DNA from: Candidatus Pacebacteria bacterium UBA1364 | GTDB taxonomy: Bacteria; Patescibacteriota; Microgenomatia; UBA1400; PJMF01 | NCBI GenBank assembly: GCA_002306345.1 | Contig: DBRQ01000006.1 | Span: forward strand, 119,467 to 127,658 | Length of the DNA stretch: 8,192 nt | Direction of reading: 5' to 3' | Shown here: piece after piece, positions 1 to 5,303 of the stretch | How positions within the stretch are numbered: position 1 is the first letter of the stretch | How the letters are laid out: each line of letters starts with the position of its first letter | The notes under the pieces: model-generated | Database searches by the model: none | Told to the model about the DNA's origin: nothing | What the model saw: the letters and a program-made list of their open reading frames with translations, nothing else | Position numbers and translations under genes: made by a program

Positions 1-668
1 TAGTCGTTGATCAAGAGGCTGATAAAGATAAATTTATCACTCTAGCCACCAAAAATGGCTTGGTTAAGAAAACCGCCCTGAAACTTTTTAATAATATCCG
101 TCAAAGTGGCATCGTCGCCATTATTCTTAATGAAGGTGATGAGCTCGTCTGGGGCAAAATCACCACTGGTCATGATCACATCATGTTAATTACCCACAAT
201 GGCAAATCCATTCGTTTTGCTGAGGAAGAAGTCAAAGCATCTCAAAGAGATACTAAAGGAGTGAAAGGCATTACTTTGCATGGGGATGATTACGTGATTG
301 GCGTCGAGGTTTTTGAAGACAAAAAAGAAGTTTTGACTCAAAATAGTCTGCTTATTATCACCGAAAACGGGATGGGAAAACGCACTTTACTAGAAAGTTA
401 CCCGCTACAAAGGCGCTCCGGACTCGGGGTAAAAGTGTCAGAAATTACCAAAAGAACTGGCAAAGTGGCCGCAGCCAAAATGGTCTCGCAACTCAATAAA
501 GAAGTGGTGATTAGCACTAAAACTGGTAAAGCCATTAAAATGCCAATCAGTAAAAGCTCCATTCCTACTTTGACTCGACCTACACAGGGCGTCATTTTGA
601 TGAAAATGGGCGATAACGATCAGGTAGTAGCAGTCGCTTTAACAATCGAAGAAGAAGAAACTTCTTAA
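1..668 (+). CDS. gyrA: DNA gyrase subunit A, C-terminal part (5' end outside window)
   Basis: GyrA is the DNA-cleaving and DNA-wrapping subunit of type IIA topoisomerase; only part of its C-terminal beta-pinwheel domain is present. The frame is open from position 3 (VVDQEADKDKFITLATKNG) and runs through the TTG at 60, so that TTG is not the start. About 222 residues are visible. Repeated blade motifs are clear: ITLATKNGLVKKT, IMLITHNGKSIRF followed by TKGVKGITL, LLIITENGMGKRT with QRRSGLGVKV, and a last blade with TRPTQGVILMKM before VVAVAL. The protein ends in a short acidic EEEETS, with no long acidic tail. QRRSGLG resembles a degenerate GyrA box, but the canonical box belongs to the first blade, which is outside the window. 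The catalytic domain is not visible, so ParC cannot be fully excluded; the run of pinwheel blades favours GyrA. Confidence 0.92.
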   Translation, partial: VVDQEADKDKFITLATKNGLVKKTALKLFNNIRQSGIVAIILNEGDELVWGKITTGHDHIMLITHNGKSIRFAEEEVKASQRDTKGVKGITLHGDDYVIGVEVFEDKKEVLTQNSLLIITENGMGKRTLLESYPLQRRSGLGVKVSEITKRTGKVAAAKMVSQLNKEVVISTKTGKAIKMPISKSSIPTLTRPTQGVILMKMGDNDQVVAVALTIEEEETS

Positions 669-680
669 AAAGGCGACAAG

Positions 681-752
681 ATGACAGAAAATAAAAGTGG
701 ACAAGAAAATTTTAATGACCAAAAAAATCTTGGCGAGGCAAAAAAGAAGTGA
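681..752 (+). CDS. possible 23-aa small ORF after gyrA
   Basis: An ATG 12 bp after the gyrA stop opens 23 codons and ends in TGA. The product would be hydrophilic and Lys/Asn/Glu-rich, ending in EAKKK. A weak AAGG ribosome-binding-like sequence precedes it. It could be a small gene co-transcribed with gyrA, a remnant of a longer reading frame, or chance. Its last codons are the A-rich stretch that forms the T-tract of a terminator-like hairpin on the other strand, which weakens the coding case. No family is recognised. Confidence 0.18.
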   Translation: MTENKSGQENFNDQKNLGEAKKK

Positions 753-793
753 CATCGTCACACCATTTTAAAACGGTGTTTTAAGACAATGTC
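740..793 (-). terminator. imperfect hairpin with T-tract, likely end of the tRNA-Ala transcript
   Basis: Positions 751-793 form a long imperfect stem. GACAT (751-755) pairs with ATGTC (789-793), GTC with GAC, and ACACC (760-764) with GGTGT (775-779), closing over TTTTAAAA; a 5-nt bulge lies on one side. Read on the minus strand, the stem is followed after four bases by a T-rich run (complement of 740-746). This would suit termination after the tRNA gene. On the plus strand no T-tract follows, although the structure could still protect the gyrA mRNA end. Confidence 0.42.
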
Positions 794-836
794 AGGAATG
801 GCCATAAGGTAACTATTTTGAAAACAGTGTTAAGTG

Positions 837-910
837 TGGACCGAAGGGGATTCGAACCCCTGACCTCTTCTATGCCATAGAAGCGCTCTAACCAGCTGAG
901 CTATCGGCCC
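837..910 (-). tRNA. tRNA-Ala (anticodon GGC)
   Basis: The reverse complement folds as a complete 74-nt tRNA. The 7-bp acceptor stem pairs GGGCCGA with TCGGTCC. The D arm is GCTC/GAGC, the anticodon stem CTTCT/AGAAG has loop ATGGCAT (anticodon GGC), and the T arm AGGGG/CCCCT has loop TTCGAAT. The discriminator is A73. The third acceptor pair is G-U, the classic identity element read by alanyl-tRNA synthetase, which supports the anticodon call. The 3' CCA is not encoded (genomic sequence is CAC), so it must be added after transcription. It decodes GCC and GCU. Confidence 0.97.
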
Positions 911-913
911 TTA

Positions 914-942
914 TCTTTAATCAGAGCCCGCTTATTTTTCAA
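914..942 (-). promoter_or_regulatory. possible promoter of tRNA-Ala
   Basis: On the minus strand TTGAAA (937-942) is followed after 17 bp by TAAAGA (914-919), placing a start point just at the 5' end of the tRNA. The -35 is good and the -10 poor, so this is tentative. Confidence 0.3.
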
Positions 943-956
943 TGTCGGTTCTTTAT

Positions 957-991
957 TTTTAAATAGCGATTTTAAATAGCGGTTTTAAACG
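957..991. repeat. 13-bp AT-rich tandem repeat
   Basis: TTTTAAATAGCGA (957-969) is followed directly by TTTTAAATAGCGG (970-982) and a partial third unit TTTTAAACG (983-991). It lies in the spacer between the tRNA gene and the xer gene. No function is evident. Confidence 0.75.
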
Positions 992-1040
992 TAAAGACTC
1001 ACAAAACCTCAAAGCAAAACAAGAGAAATTTTAGCATTGC

Positions 1041-1071
1041 TCTATAAAAAAAGCGAGCTAGCTTTTATAGA
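1041..1071 (-). terminator. terminator-like hairpin downstream of the recombinase gene
   Basis: TCTATAAAA...GC (1041-1054) pairs with GCTTTTATAGA (1061-1071) around a 6-nt loop, with three A bulged. On the minus strand this reads AAAAGC, loop, GCTTTTTTTATAG, an A-rich stem followed by a 7-T run as in Rho-independent terminators. It starts about 50 bp past the xer stop codon, in the right orientation to end that transcript. Confidence 0.5.
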
Positions 1072-1119
1072 CATAAAGCCACGCGACCATCTTTAATTGC
1101 CTCAATTGCTATCTTCATC

Positions 1120-2064
1120 TTACATTTTAGAATGCGTTTTGTCGTAAACTTTTTTCAACTGTAATGAAGTAACGTGGGTATAAATTTGGGTAGTGGCAAT
1201 ATTTTTATGCCCAAGCATTTCTTGCACCTCCCGCAAACCAGCCCCATTAATTAGTAAATCAGTGGCAAAGCTGTGTCTAATGCCGTGGGGGCTTAACTTA
1301 ACCGTCAATCTCGCTCGGCGCGCATAATGATCCACTATACGTTGCACACTACGCGTGGTCAGACGCATTTCTTCACCATCCATCAATAAATCTGGTTTCT
1401 TGCCGGAAAAACGAATAAAAATTGGCCGCCAATTGTCGGCACGCGAATTCATGTAGCGCGTTAGCCAGAGCGCCGCCCTTTCACTAAGAAAAACTACTCG
1501 AGGGCGGCGCCCTTTGCCAATTACCCCAAATTCGCGGCGACTTAAATCAATTTGATCGCGATTCAACCCAACCAATTCACTAACACGCAAACCAGTGGAG
1601 AAGAGCACCTCTAAAATCGCCTTGTCTCTTAAACCCTCTTTACTAGATAATTCTGGCTGCGACAACAGCCGCTCAATCTCCTGCACATTAACAAATTGCA
1701 TGTGAGTAGATTCACCTTTGGGTAAATCAATTTTTTCTGGATTTAAAACAGCTTGGTCATTCTTAATCAACCACTTAAACCAAGAACGCAAAGCAATTAT
1801 ATGATAGCTTTGTGTCCTTTTTGATAGTGTTCTTGACATTTTGTCACAGTAACGAGCTAAAAAAATGCGGTATTTGCGCAAAACTTCACGATCTAGTTCT
1901 TTCAAATCACTATGACCTTGCTCTTTGAACCAATTATTAAAACGCCTCAAGTAATGACTATAATCGCGAATTGTTAGGCGACTGAGATTTTTTTCAACTT
2001 CCAGTGATTCCAAAAAATCAATTAAAGCGATGTCGGGATTAGTTTTATTATTTAAATCTTGCAT
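1120..2064 (-). CDS. XerC/XerD-type tyrosine recombinase
   Basis: This is a 314-residue tyrosine recombinase/integrase of the size and layout of XerC/XerD, which in bacteria resolve chromosome dimers at dif sites. Residues about 12-105 form the SAM-like, core-binding N-terminal domain (TIRDYSHYLRRFNNWF). Residues about 125-305 form the catalytic domain. The catalytic set is complete: Arg160 in STGLRVSEL, Lys184 in GKGRRPR, His260 and Arg263 in HGIRHSFAT, His286 in LGHKN, and the nucleophile Tyr295 in IYTHV. The start ATG at 2064 lacks a clear Shine-Dalgarno sequence, but a TATACT -10-like hexamer lies about 10 bp upstream, so the mRNA may have a very short leader. It stands alone on its strand, between the tRNA gene and the long non-coding region. 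It cannot be assigned to XerC or XerD specifically. No phage or IS genes lie nearby, which argues for a housekeeping role over an element-borne integrase. Confidence 0.93.
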   Translation of the reverse strand: MQDLNNKTNPDIALIDFLESLEVEKNLSRLTIRDYSHYLRRFNNWFKEQGHSDLKELDREVLRKYRIFLARYCDKMSRTLSKRTQSYHIIALRSWFKWLIKNDQAVLNPEKIDLPKGESTHMQFVNVQEIERLLSQPELSSKEGLRDKAILEVLFSTGLRVSELVGLNRDQIDLSRREFGVIGKGRRPRVVFLSERAALWLTRYMNSRADNWRPIFIRFSGKKPDLLMDGEEMRLTTRSVQRIVDHYARRARLTVKLSPHGIRHSFATDLLINGAGLREVQEMLGHKNIATTQIYTHVTSLQLKKVYDKTHSKM

Positions 2065-2210
2065 TGATAAAGTATAAAGTTCTTATTGCATTAAGTGCCT
2101 TTCTTACTTTACAATAAATTTAAGGTTCGTGCACTAGCTTTAAGTCTAGTCGAATCAGCTTTGAAGGGTTGAGGTGGGTTTTTTGTTTTGTTTTTTGTAA
2201 ATTGTTATCA

Positions 2211-2248
2211 GCTTTTAGCAGGTGGTTGTTGCTTCTGCTAAAATTAGC
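2211..2248. repeat. 9-bp perfect inverted repeat (stem-loop)
   Basis: TTTTAGCAG (2213-2221) and CTGCTAAAA (2235-2243) are exact reverse complements around a 13-nt loop, and GC/GC can extend the stem beyond a 3-nt bulge. No T-tract follows directly on either strand, so it is not an obvious terminator. Confidence 0.6.
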
Positions 2249-2334
2249 TCAGCAGTGTTTTTAGCCGCAAATCAGTCTTTTTTGTCAATATTTACTTTTT
2301 TGATCACTTGTGTTTAATGTATAACATCTCCACT

Positions 2335-2378
2335 AAAAAGGACTTAAAATTACTCGAGCCGCAAAGGCAAATTAAGTC
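2335..2378 (-). terminator. orphan terminator-like hairpin on the minus strand
   Basis: GACTTAA (2341-2347) pairs with TTAAGTC (2372-2378), and GCC/GGC (2358-2360/2366-2368) can pair inside the loop. On the minus strand the stem is followed by CTTTTT. No gene ends nearby on that strand; the closest upstream minus-strand gene stops at 3773, nearly 1.4 kb away. Confidence 0.35.
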
Positions 2379-2545
2379 AGAAAAAAGAGGGGATACTAGC
2401 CTATTTTTTTTCAATTTTTTTAGCGCCAAAATACCAAAATAAGAGCAATTAAATTCATAATCAATTTAAGTAAATCAATTCACGGCCGGTTTCTAGCAAA
2501 CTAGCGTGAGCTTTGTTTAAAAAATTAAACTTTACCAACAGTCAA

Positions 2546-2600
2546 ATATTTTTAGCTTATATTTTTAGCTTAGCGCAATTTTATTAGCGCAATTTTAAAA
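2546..2600. repeat. two adjacent AT-rich tandem repeats (13-bp and 14-bp units)
   Basis: ATATTTTTAGCTT occurs twice with no mismatch (2546-2558, 2559-2571). It is followed at once by AGCGCAATTTTATT (2572-2585) and AGCGCAATTTTAAA (2586-2599). AT-rich 13-mers in tandem are typical of the duplex-unwinding element of bacterial origins, but they also arise by replication slippage. Confidence 0.75.
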
Positions 2601-3003
2601 AATAAATATTTAAGTAAACAATTAGCTAAGCCAAATCAGTTACCACATTCAAAATTCAAATCAGCAAATTTCTATAGTTTCTAATCTTGATAATGCTGAG
2701 GGACACAACCAAAAAAATAGAGTTTAGGAGGATAGATTGTTCAATTCAGAGAAAAAAAGCCGATTTTAAGCCGCTGAGAGCCTCACCAGAGACAAATACC
2801 CTGATATATCAATATATTCAGTTAAAATCAATCCACTAATCACGATTGCCAGTAACCAAGACTAATCTGGACAACGACTAAGCACAACCAAAAGGAAAAA
2901 ATTAAGACCAAAGCACAAAATAGGTTAGTCTAGAGGAAAAATTAGTTAAAAACGATTAACGACCGACCAATTACCAGAGTAAAAAACAACACAAAGCTAA
3001 AAA

Positions 3004-3033
3004 TTGCAAAAAACCCCTTCCAGACAATTTAAT
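3004..3033 (+). promoter_or_regulatory. weak promoter-like sequence upstream of the hairpin cluster
   Basis: TTGCAA (3004-3009) is followed after 18 bp by TTTAAT (3028-3033), a plausible sigma-70-type pair about 20 bp before the first hairpin of the putative small RNA. In sequence this AT-rich such pairs arise easily by chance. Confidence 0.18.
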
Positions 3034-3039
3034 GATTTA

Positions 3040-3256
3040 CGTCGCAAAAGTTATATTGTGCGACACAATCAAATATTCCTCATCCAATAAAGCAAACCCC
3101 CTATTGTGAGAGCAGTAGTAGTGAGAGTAACTAATTTATAAGATGCAATAGTTGCATCTTATGATCACTCCTTGCCTCATCTGTAATTCCCTCTGCTGAT
3201 TAGCCTAAAGGGCTCTATTTAGCCCCTCCCCGCAGAAGGCTTATTCGGGTTTTTTA
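3040..3256 (+). ncRNA. candidate structured small RNA of unknown family
   Basis: Three perfect stem-loops and one terminator-like hairpin follow each other on one strand. ATTGTG/CACAAT (3055-3060/3064-3069) closes over CGA. An 11-bp stem (3138-3148/3152-3162) closes over TAG. GGGCT/AGCCC (3210-3214/3221-3225) has a 6-nt loop. The last is a C-rich/G-rich hairpin (3229-3249) followed by six T. No protein gene precedes this terminator, so a stand-alone transcript is the simplest reading. It does not match the signatures of tmRNA, SRP RNA or RNase P RNA. The 5' end is a guess, and the loops of 3 nt also fit DNA-level protein binding sites. Confidence 0.3.
3229..3255 (+). terminator. Rho-independent terminator-like hairpin without an upstream gene
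   Basis: CCCG (3229-3232) pairs with CGGG (3246-3249), with GAA/TTC possible inside as an alternative register. The stem is followed immediately by TTTTTT (3250-3255). It lies just after another GC-rich hairpin (3210-3225). Confidence 0.45.
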
Positions 3257-3399
3257 TTGACTAATCAAGCTTTTTTTTACTAGAATATCCAACCACAGTA
3301 GAGACCTCATATTTATTCTTGCATACTTTTGCAGCAGAAAAGCTAAGTTTTATATATCAAACTAAGTCATTTGTGGTAGATTCCAGATTAGAAAGTCCT

Positions 3400-3480
3400 A
3401 TAACTTTTAGAGTTATCCACAATTTTCACAGCATTTTCACTACCATATCAAACTATATCACTCTGCCCTGTCTTTTCACC
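3400..3480. other. DnaA-box cluster, possible replication origin element
   Basis: TTATCCACA at 3413-3421 is the exact bacterial DnaA-box consensus. ATTTTCACA (3422-3430) abuts it with one mismatch to TTWTNCACA, and weaker copies in the same orientation follow: ATTTTCACT (3433-3441) and CTTTTCACC (3472-3480). The exact box also forms the right arm of a dyad, ATAACT/AGTTAT (3400-3405/3411-3416). Tight clustering of same-orientation boxes in a long non-coding AT-rich region is how origins usually look. No dnaA or dnaN gene lies in the window. Confidence 0.4.
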
Positions 3481-3659
3481 TCTGCCCAAAAAATTTTTGA
3501 GGCTCTGCCCTGTTAATTTTTATGCACTATCTTTTTGTTTTTAGGATAAATTAAGCTGTTTAAAACAATTCGCCAAATCAATTTCTAATAGCAAAAGAAA
3601 ATCAATAACTAACCTTATATTTGACCAGTTTAGCTAAATCTTTTTTAGCTCTACCCTGC
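3461..3659 (-). repeat. four iteron-like CTCTRCCC repeats
   Basis: CTCTGCCCTGT occurs exactly at 3461-3471 and 3503-3513, the shorter CTCTGCCC at 3480-3487, and CTCTACCCTGC at 3649-3659. All are in the same orientation (GGGYAGAG on the minus strand), and they interleave with the TTTTCAC motifs beside the DnaA box. Confidence 0.65.
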
Positions 3660-3675
3660 CTGGTATGTATAGATA

Positions 3676-3697
3676 AAAGATTGATATATCAATCTTT
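3676..3697. repeat. 22-bp perfect palindrome
   Basis: Eleven-base arms, AAAGATTGATA and its exact reverse complement, meet with no spacer. The inner 12-mer TGATATATCAAT recurs at about 2802. It could be a binding site for a dimeric protein, or, read on the minus strand, a stem with a TATA loop downstream of the membrane-protein gene. Confidence 0.7.
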
Positions 3698-3772
3698 ATA
3701 TTCAATACTCAAGTAAGGGGAGCACTCAGTCAACTTAAAAATAAATGATTTTTATTTCTGATAAATAGTTTT

Positions 3773-4540
3773 TTATTTTCCTGGAAACATCAAGATAAAA
3801 AGTACTAACATCAAAATGCTCACCAAATTATATTCGTTGATAGTGTGTCGAAATAAACGGCCTCTAAAAAAACTCTGCAAAATACTTAATCCTATGTATA
3901 AAAAAGCCATGATAAACAAGGCCTGATTCCAGATTTGCATTGGTAAAAATGAAAAAAGAACTGCCAATTCAGTCAGAATAATGGTCAAAATTAGTGAATA
4001 TGCAAGCAATTCCTTGCCGATTTTCTGTTGCAATTCAACCGACCAAAGAGACATAAAGACCAGTGGAAAATGAGAAACAAATAAGCAAGCGGCATTTAGA
4101 TAAAAAGGTAAACGTAGCGAAAAAATGACGTTACTGAATAATAAAGAAGTCAACATGGTAAAAAACAAAGCAATGGCGTGAGCAGCGTATAGTAGTTGAA
4201 TGGTACGCCCTTTGGCCACGGAAAAAATATTGGAAGTTAAAAATAAAGCGTACATGCCCACACCAAAAATAGCGATCACAAATAAGCGGGACCAAAACAT
4301 TTCTGGTAAAAGGAAATAGAATAAAGCTACAGAACTGGCATAAAAAGCCGGAAATGGCACAATTGTTAGCCATTCATGAGCTTGTAAATCATCAGAGAGC
4401 GCCCACGCAGAACTAAGATATGACAAAAGAAAAAAACCAGCTATGCCCAAATAGCGCCATTCCAGAGGAATGTATTGAGTGGCCAGAAGTCCCAAACTAA
4501 GCAAAACAGAAATGATGACAAATTTTTCTCTACGACGCAT
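3773..4540 (-). CDS. polytopic membrane protein of unknown function
   Basis: A 255-residue protein made almost entirely of hydrophobic segments. About eight or nine likely transmembrane helices lie near residues 6-24, 29-48, 58-78, 85-105, 113-135, 139-166, 178-199, 203-224 and 238-253. The N-terminus is basic (MRRREK), suggesting it starts in the cytoplasm. No transporter signature, catalytic motif or soluble domain is recognised, and no family name can be given with confidence. The ATG at 4540 follows the yebC stop by 75 bp on the same strand, so the two may share a transcript; no clear ribosome-binding site is visible. Beyond the stop lies an AT-only 7-bp hairpin (3739-3757), a weak terminator at best. 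The charge pattern and length suggest a real gene, not a chance frame. Confidence 0.75.
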   Translation of the reverse strand: MRRREKFVIISVLLSLGLLATQYIPLEWRYLGIAGFFLLSYLSSAWALSDDLQAHEWLTIVPFPAFYASSVALFYFLLPEMFWSRLFVIAIFGVGMYALFLTSNIFSVAKGRTIQLLYAAHAIALFFTMLTSLLFSNVIFSLRLPFYLNAACLFVSHFPLVFMSLWSVELQQKIGKELLAYSLILTIILTELAVLFSFLPMQIWNQALFIMAFLYIGLSILQSFFRGRLFRHTINEYNLVSILMLVLFILMFPGK

Positions 4541-4615
4541 ATTTATTCAAATATTTCTAATCAATTTTTAATTTCAAATCAATCCAATCGCTGCTTGCAC
4601 CTTGACGAACAAAGT

Positions 4616-5173
4616 TTAGGTATCTGTTGGTAGCTTACAAGCAACAAAAATATCTTCAACATCTTCTATATCTCGCAAGTTATCTATTAATTCCACTAAT
4701 TTATTAGTGTCTGTCGCACTAATTGGAAATTGCATGGTAGGATGAAATTCTCCTTCTTGGTTACGGGTAAACATGTATCTCACCGAACCGGGTGAACCCA
4801 ATGAACCGCCAAATTTACTCAAAACAAAACGAATCTCCGCAGAACTACGGTTAGCATTGTCCGTTAAGGCAACCACCATCATCCCTACTCCAGCGGGGCC
4901 AAAAGCTTCGTAAACTATTTCTTGAATTTTGCTAGCATCCCCTTTGCCTAAACCAATATCAATCGCCTTCTGAATTTTGTCTTTGGGCATGTTGGCCAAA
5001 CGAGCCTTATCTAAAACCAGGCGTAGTGTAGGATTACTTTTGGGATCACCAGAATTACCTTGTTTGGCAGCAGCTCTAATCAAACGAGAAAATTGGCTAA
5101 AAGTCTTGCTCTTGAGTTTATCTTGTGCCCCCTTGCGATTTTTAATATTATTCCATTTGCTGTGTCCTGACAT
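4616..5173 (-). CDS. yebC: YebC/PmpR family protein, shortened
   Basis: The protein opens with the family hallmark MSGHSKWNNIKNRKGAQDKLKS. It continues with DPKSNPTLRLVLDKARLANMPKD, YEAFGPAGVGMMV, DNANRSSAEIR and GGSLGSPGSVRYMF. The family includes DNA-binding regulators (PmpR) and, in more recent work on bacterial YebC and mitochondrial TACO1, factors that relieve ribosome stalling at proline-rich stretches. The start was placed at 5173: seven codons downstream of the longest possible start, matching the family N-terminus, and preceded by AGGGA at 5-nt spacing. At 185 residues it is about 60 shorter than E. coli YebC. After SVRYMF (residue 135) the sequence moves within about a dozen residues to what is normally the end of domain III (LVELIDNLRDIEDVEDIFV), so domain II appears to be missing in frame. 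It is probably transcribed with the downstream membrane-protein gene. Confidence 0.93.
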   Translation of the reverse strand: MSGHSKWNNIKNRKGAQDKLKSKTFSQFSRLIRAAAKQGNSGDPKSNPTLRLVLDKARLANMPKDKIQKAIDIGLGKGDASKIQEIVYEAFGPAGVGMMVVALTDNANRSSAEIRFVLSKFGGSLGSPGSVRYMFTRNQEGEFHPTMQFPISATDTNKLVELIDNLRDIEDVEDIFVACKLPTDT

Positions 5174-5211
5174 ATTTTCCCTAATTTCTTTCAAATCTAA
5201 AGTGTACTTTT

Positions 5212-5217
5212 ATTATA
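5212..5217 (-). promoter_or_regulatory. yebC promoter (-10 element)
   Basis: On the minus strand a perfect TATAAT lies about 40 bp upstream of the yebC start, giving a leader of roughly 30 nt. The -35 region is poor (TTTGAG at 16 bp spacing). It is back to back with the promoter of the divergent TPR gene. Confidence 0.5.
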
Positions 5218-5245
5218 CATCTTCCACAAAAGCCTCAAACCTTAC

Positions 5246-5274
5246 TTGACATTTTAGGGTAAGACTTGTAACAT
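5246..5274 (+). promoter_or_regulatory. promoter of the TPR/HIRAN-like gene
   Basis: An exact TTGACA (5246-5251) is followed after 17 bp by TAACAT (5269-5274), a good sigma-70-type promoter. A strong Shine-Dalgarno sequence, AGGAAGG (5290-5296), lies 7 nt before the ATG at 5304, which fixes that start. Confidence 0.65.
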
Positions 5275-5303
5275 TTCTCAAGATTTTACAGGAAGGCTAA
5301 AAA

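Larger units (their letters stand above)
2065..3772. other. long non-coding region (about 1.7 kb)
   Basis: No credible protein gene is found on either strand; the longest frame (65 codons, 3319-3516 +) has no family resemblance or ribosome-binding site. Composition shifts along the region: 2161-2220 is G/T-rich on the plus strand, about 2440-3060 is strongly A-rich, and about 3060-3520 is C-rich. By hand count, 3421-3480 has 3 G against 19 C. The stretch contains several perfect inverted repeats, tandem 13/14-mers, an orphan terminator on each strand, a DnaA-box cluster and four iteron-like repeats, listed separately. Confidence 0.8.

Noticed and set aside
60..668. Separate 202-aa gene starting at TTG 60
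   Set aside because: The GyrA frame is open upstream to the window edge and the upstream residues fit a GyrA blade.
1120..2064. Prophage or integron integrase with attachment sites
   Set aside because: The size and motifs fit housekeeping Xer, and no phage, cassette or direct-repeat attachment site was found next to the tRNA gene.
2305..2328. AATGTATAACAT-like sequence as a dif core
   Set aside because: Only a few bases match dif half-sites and no 11-6-11 layout can be drawn.
3138..3162. dif site for the nearby Xer recombinase
   Set aside because: dif has two 11-bp arms separated by about 6 bp and is only partly symmetric; this repeat is perfectly symmetric with a 3-bp centre.
3228..3249. 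Resemblance of CAGAAGGCTTAT to the 3' P4 motif of RNase P RNA
   Set aside because: The matching 5' motif (GAGGAAAGTCC) and the other conserved regions are absent upstream; GAGGAAA at 2934 is followed by AATT, which cannot form P4.
3319..3516. 65-codon ORF on the plus strand
   Set aside because: No ribosome-binding site or family resemblance; it covers the DnaA-box cluster and repeats, so its open frame is likely incidental.
2065..3772. tmRNA or SRP RNA in the non-coding region
   Set aside because: No tRNA-like TTCGA arm and no SRP GGAAG/GCAGCC motif was found on either strand.
4131..4373. 80-codon ORF inside the membrane-protein gene
   Set aside because: It is an alternate-frame shadow of the 255-residue protein, with no plausible product.
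5174..5194. YebC start at 5194 (seven residues longer)
   Set aside because: The family begins at M(A/S)GHSKW, and AGGGA is correctly spaced for the ATG at 5173.
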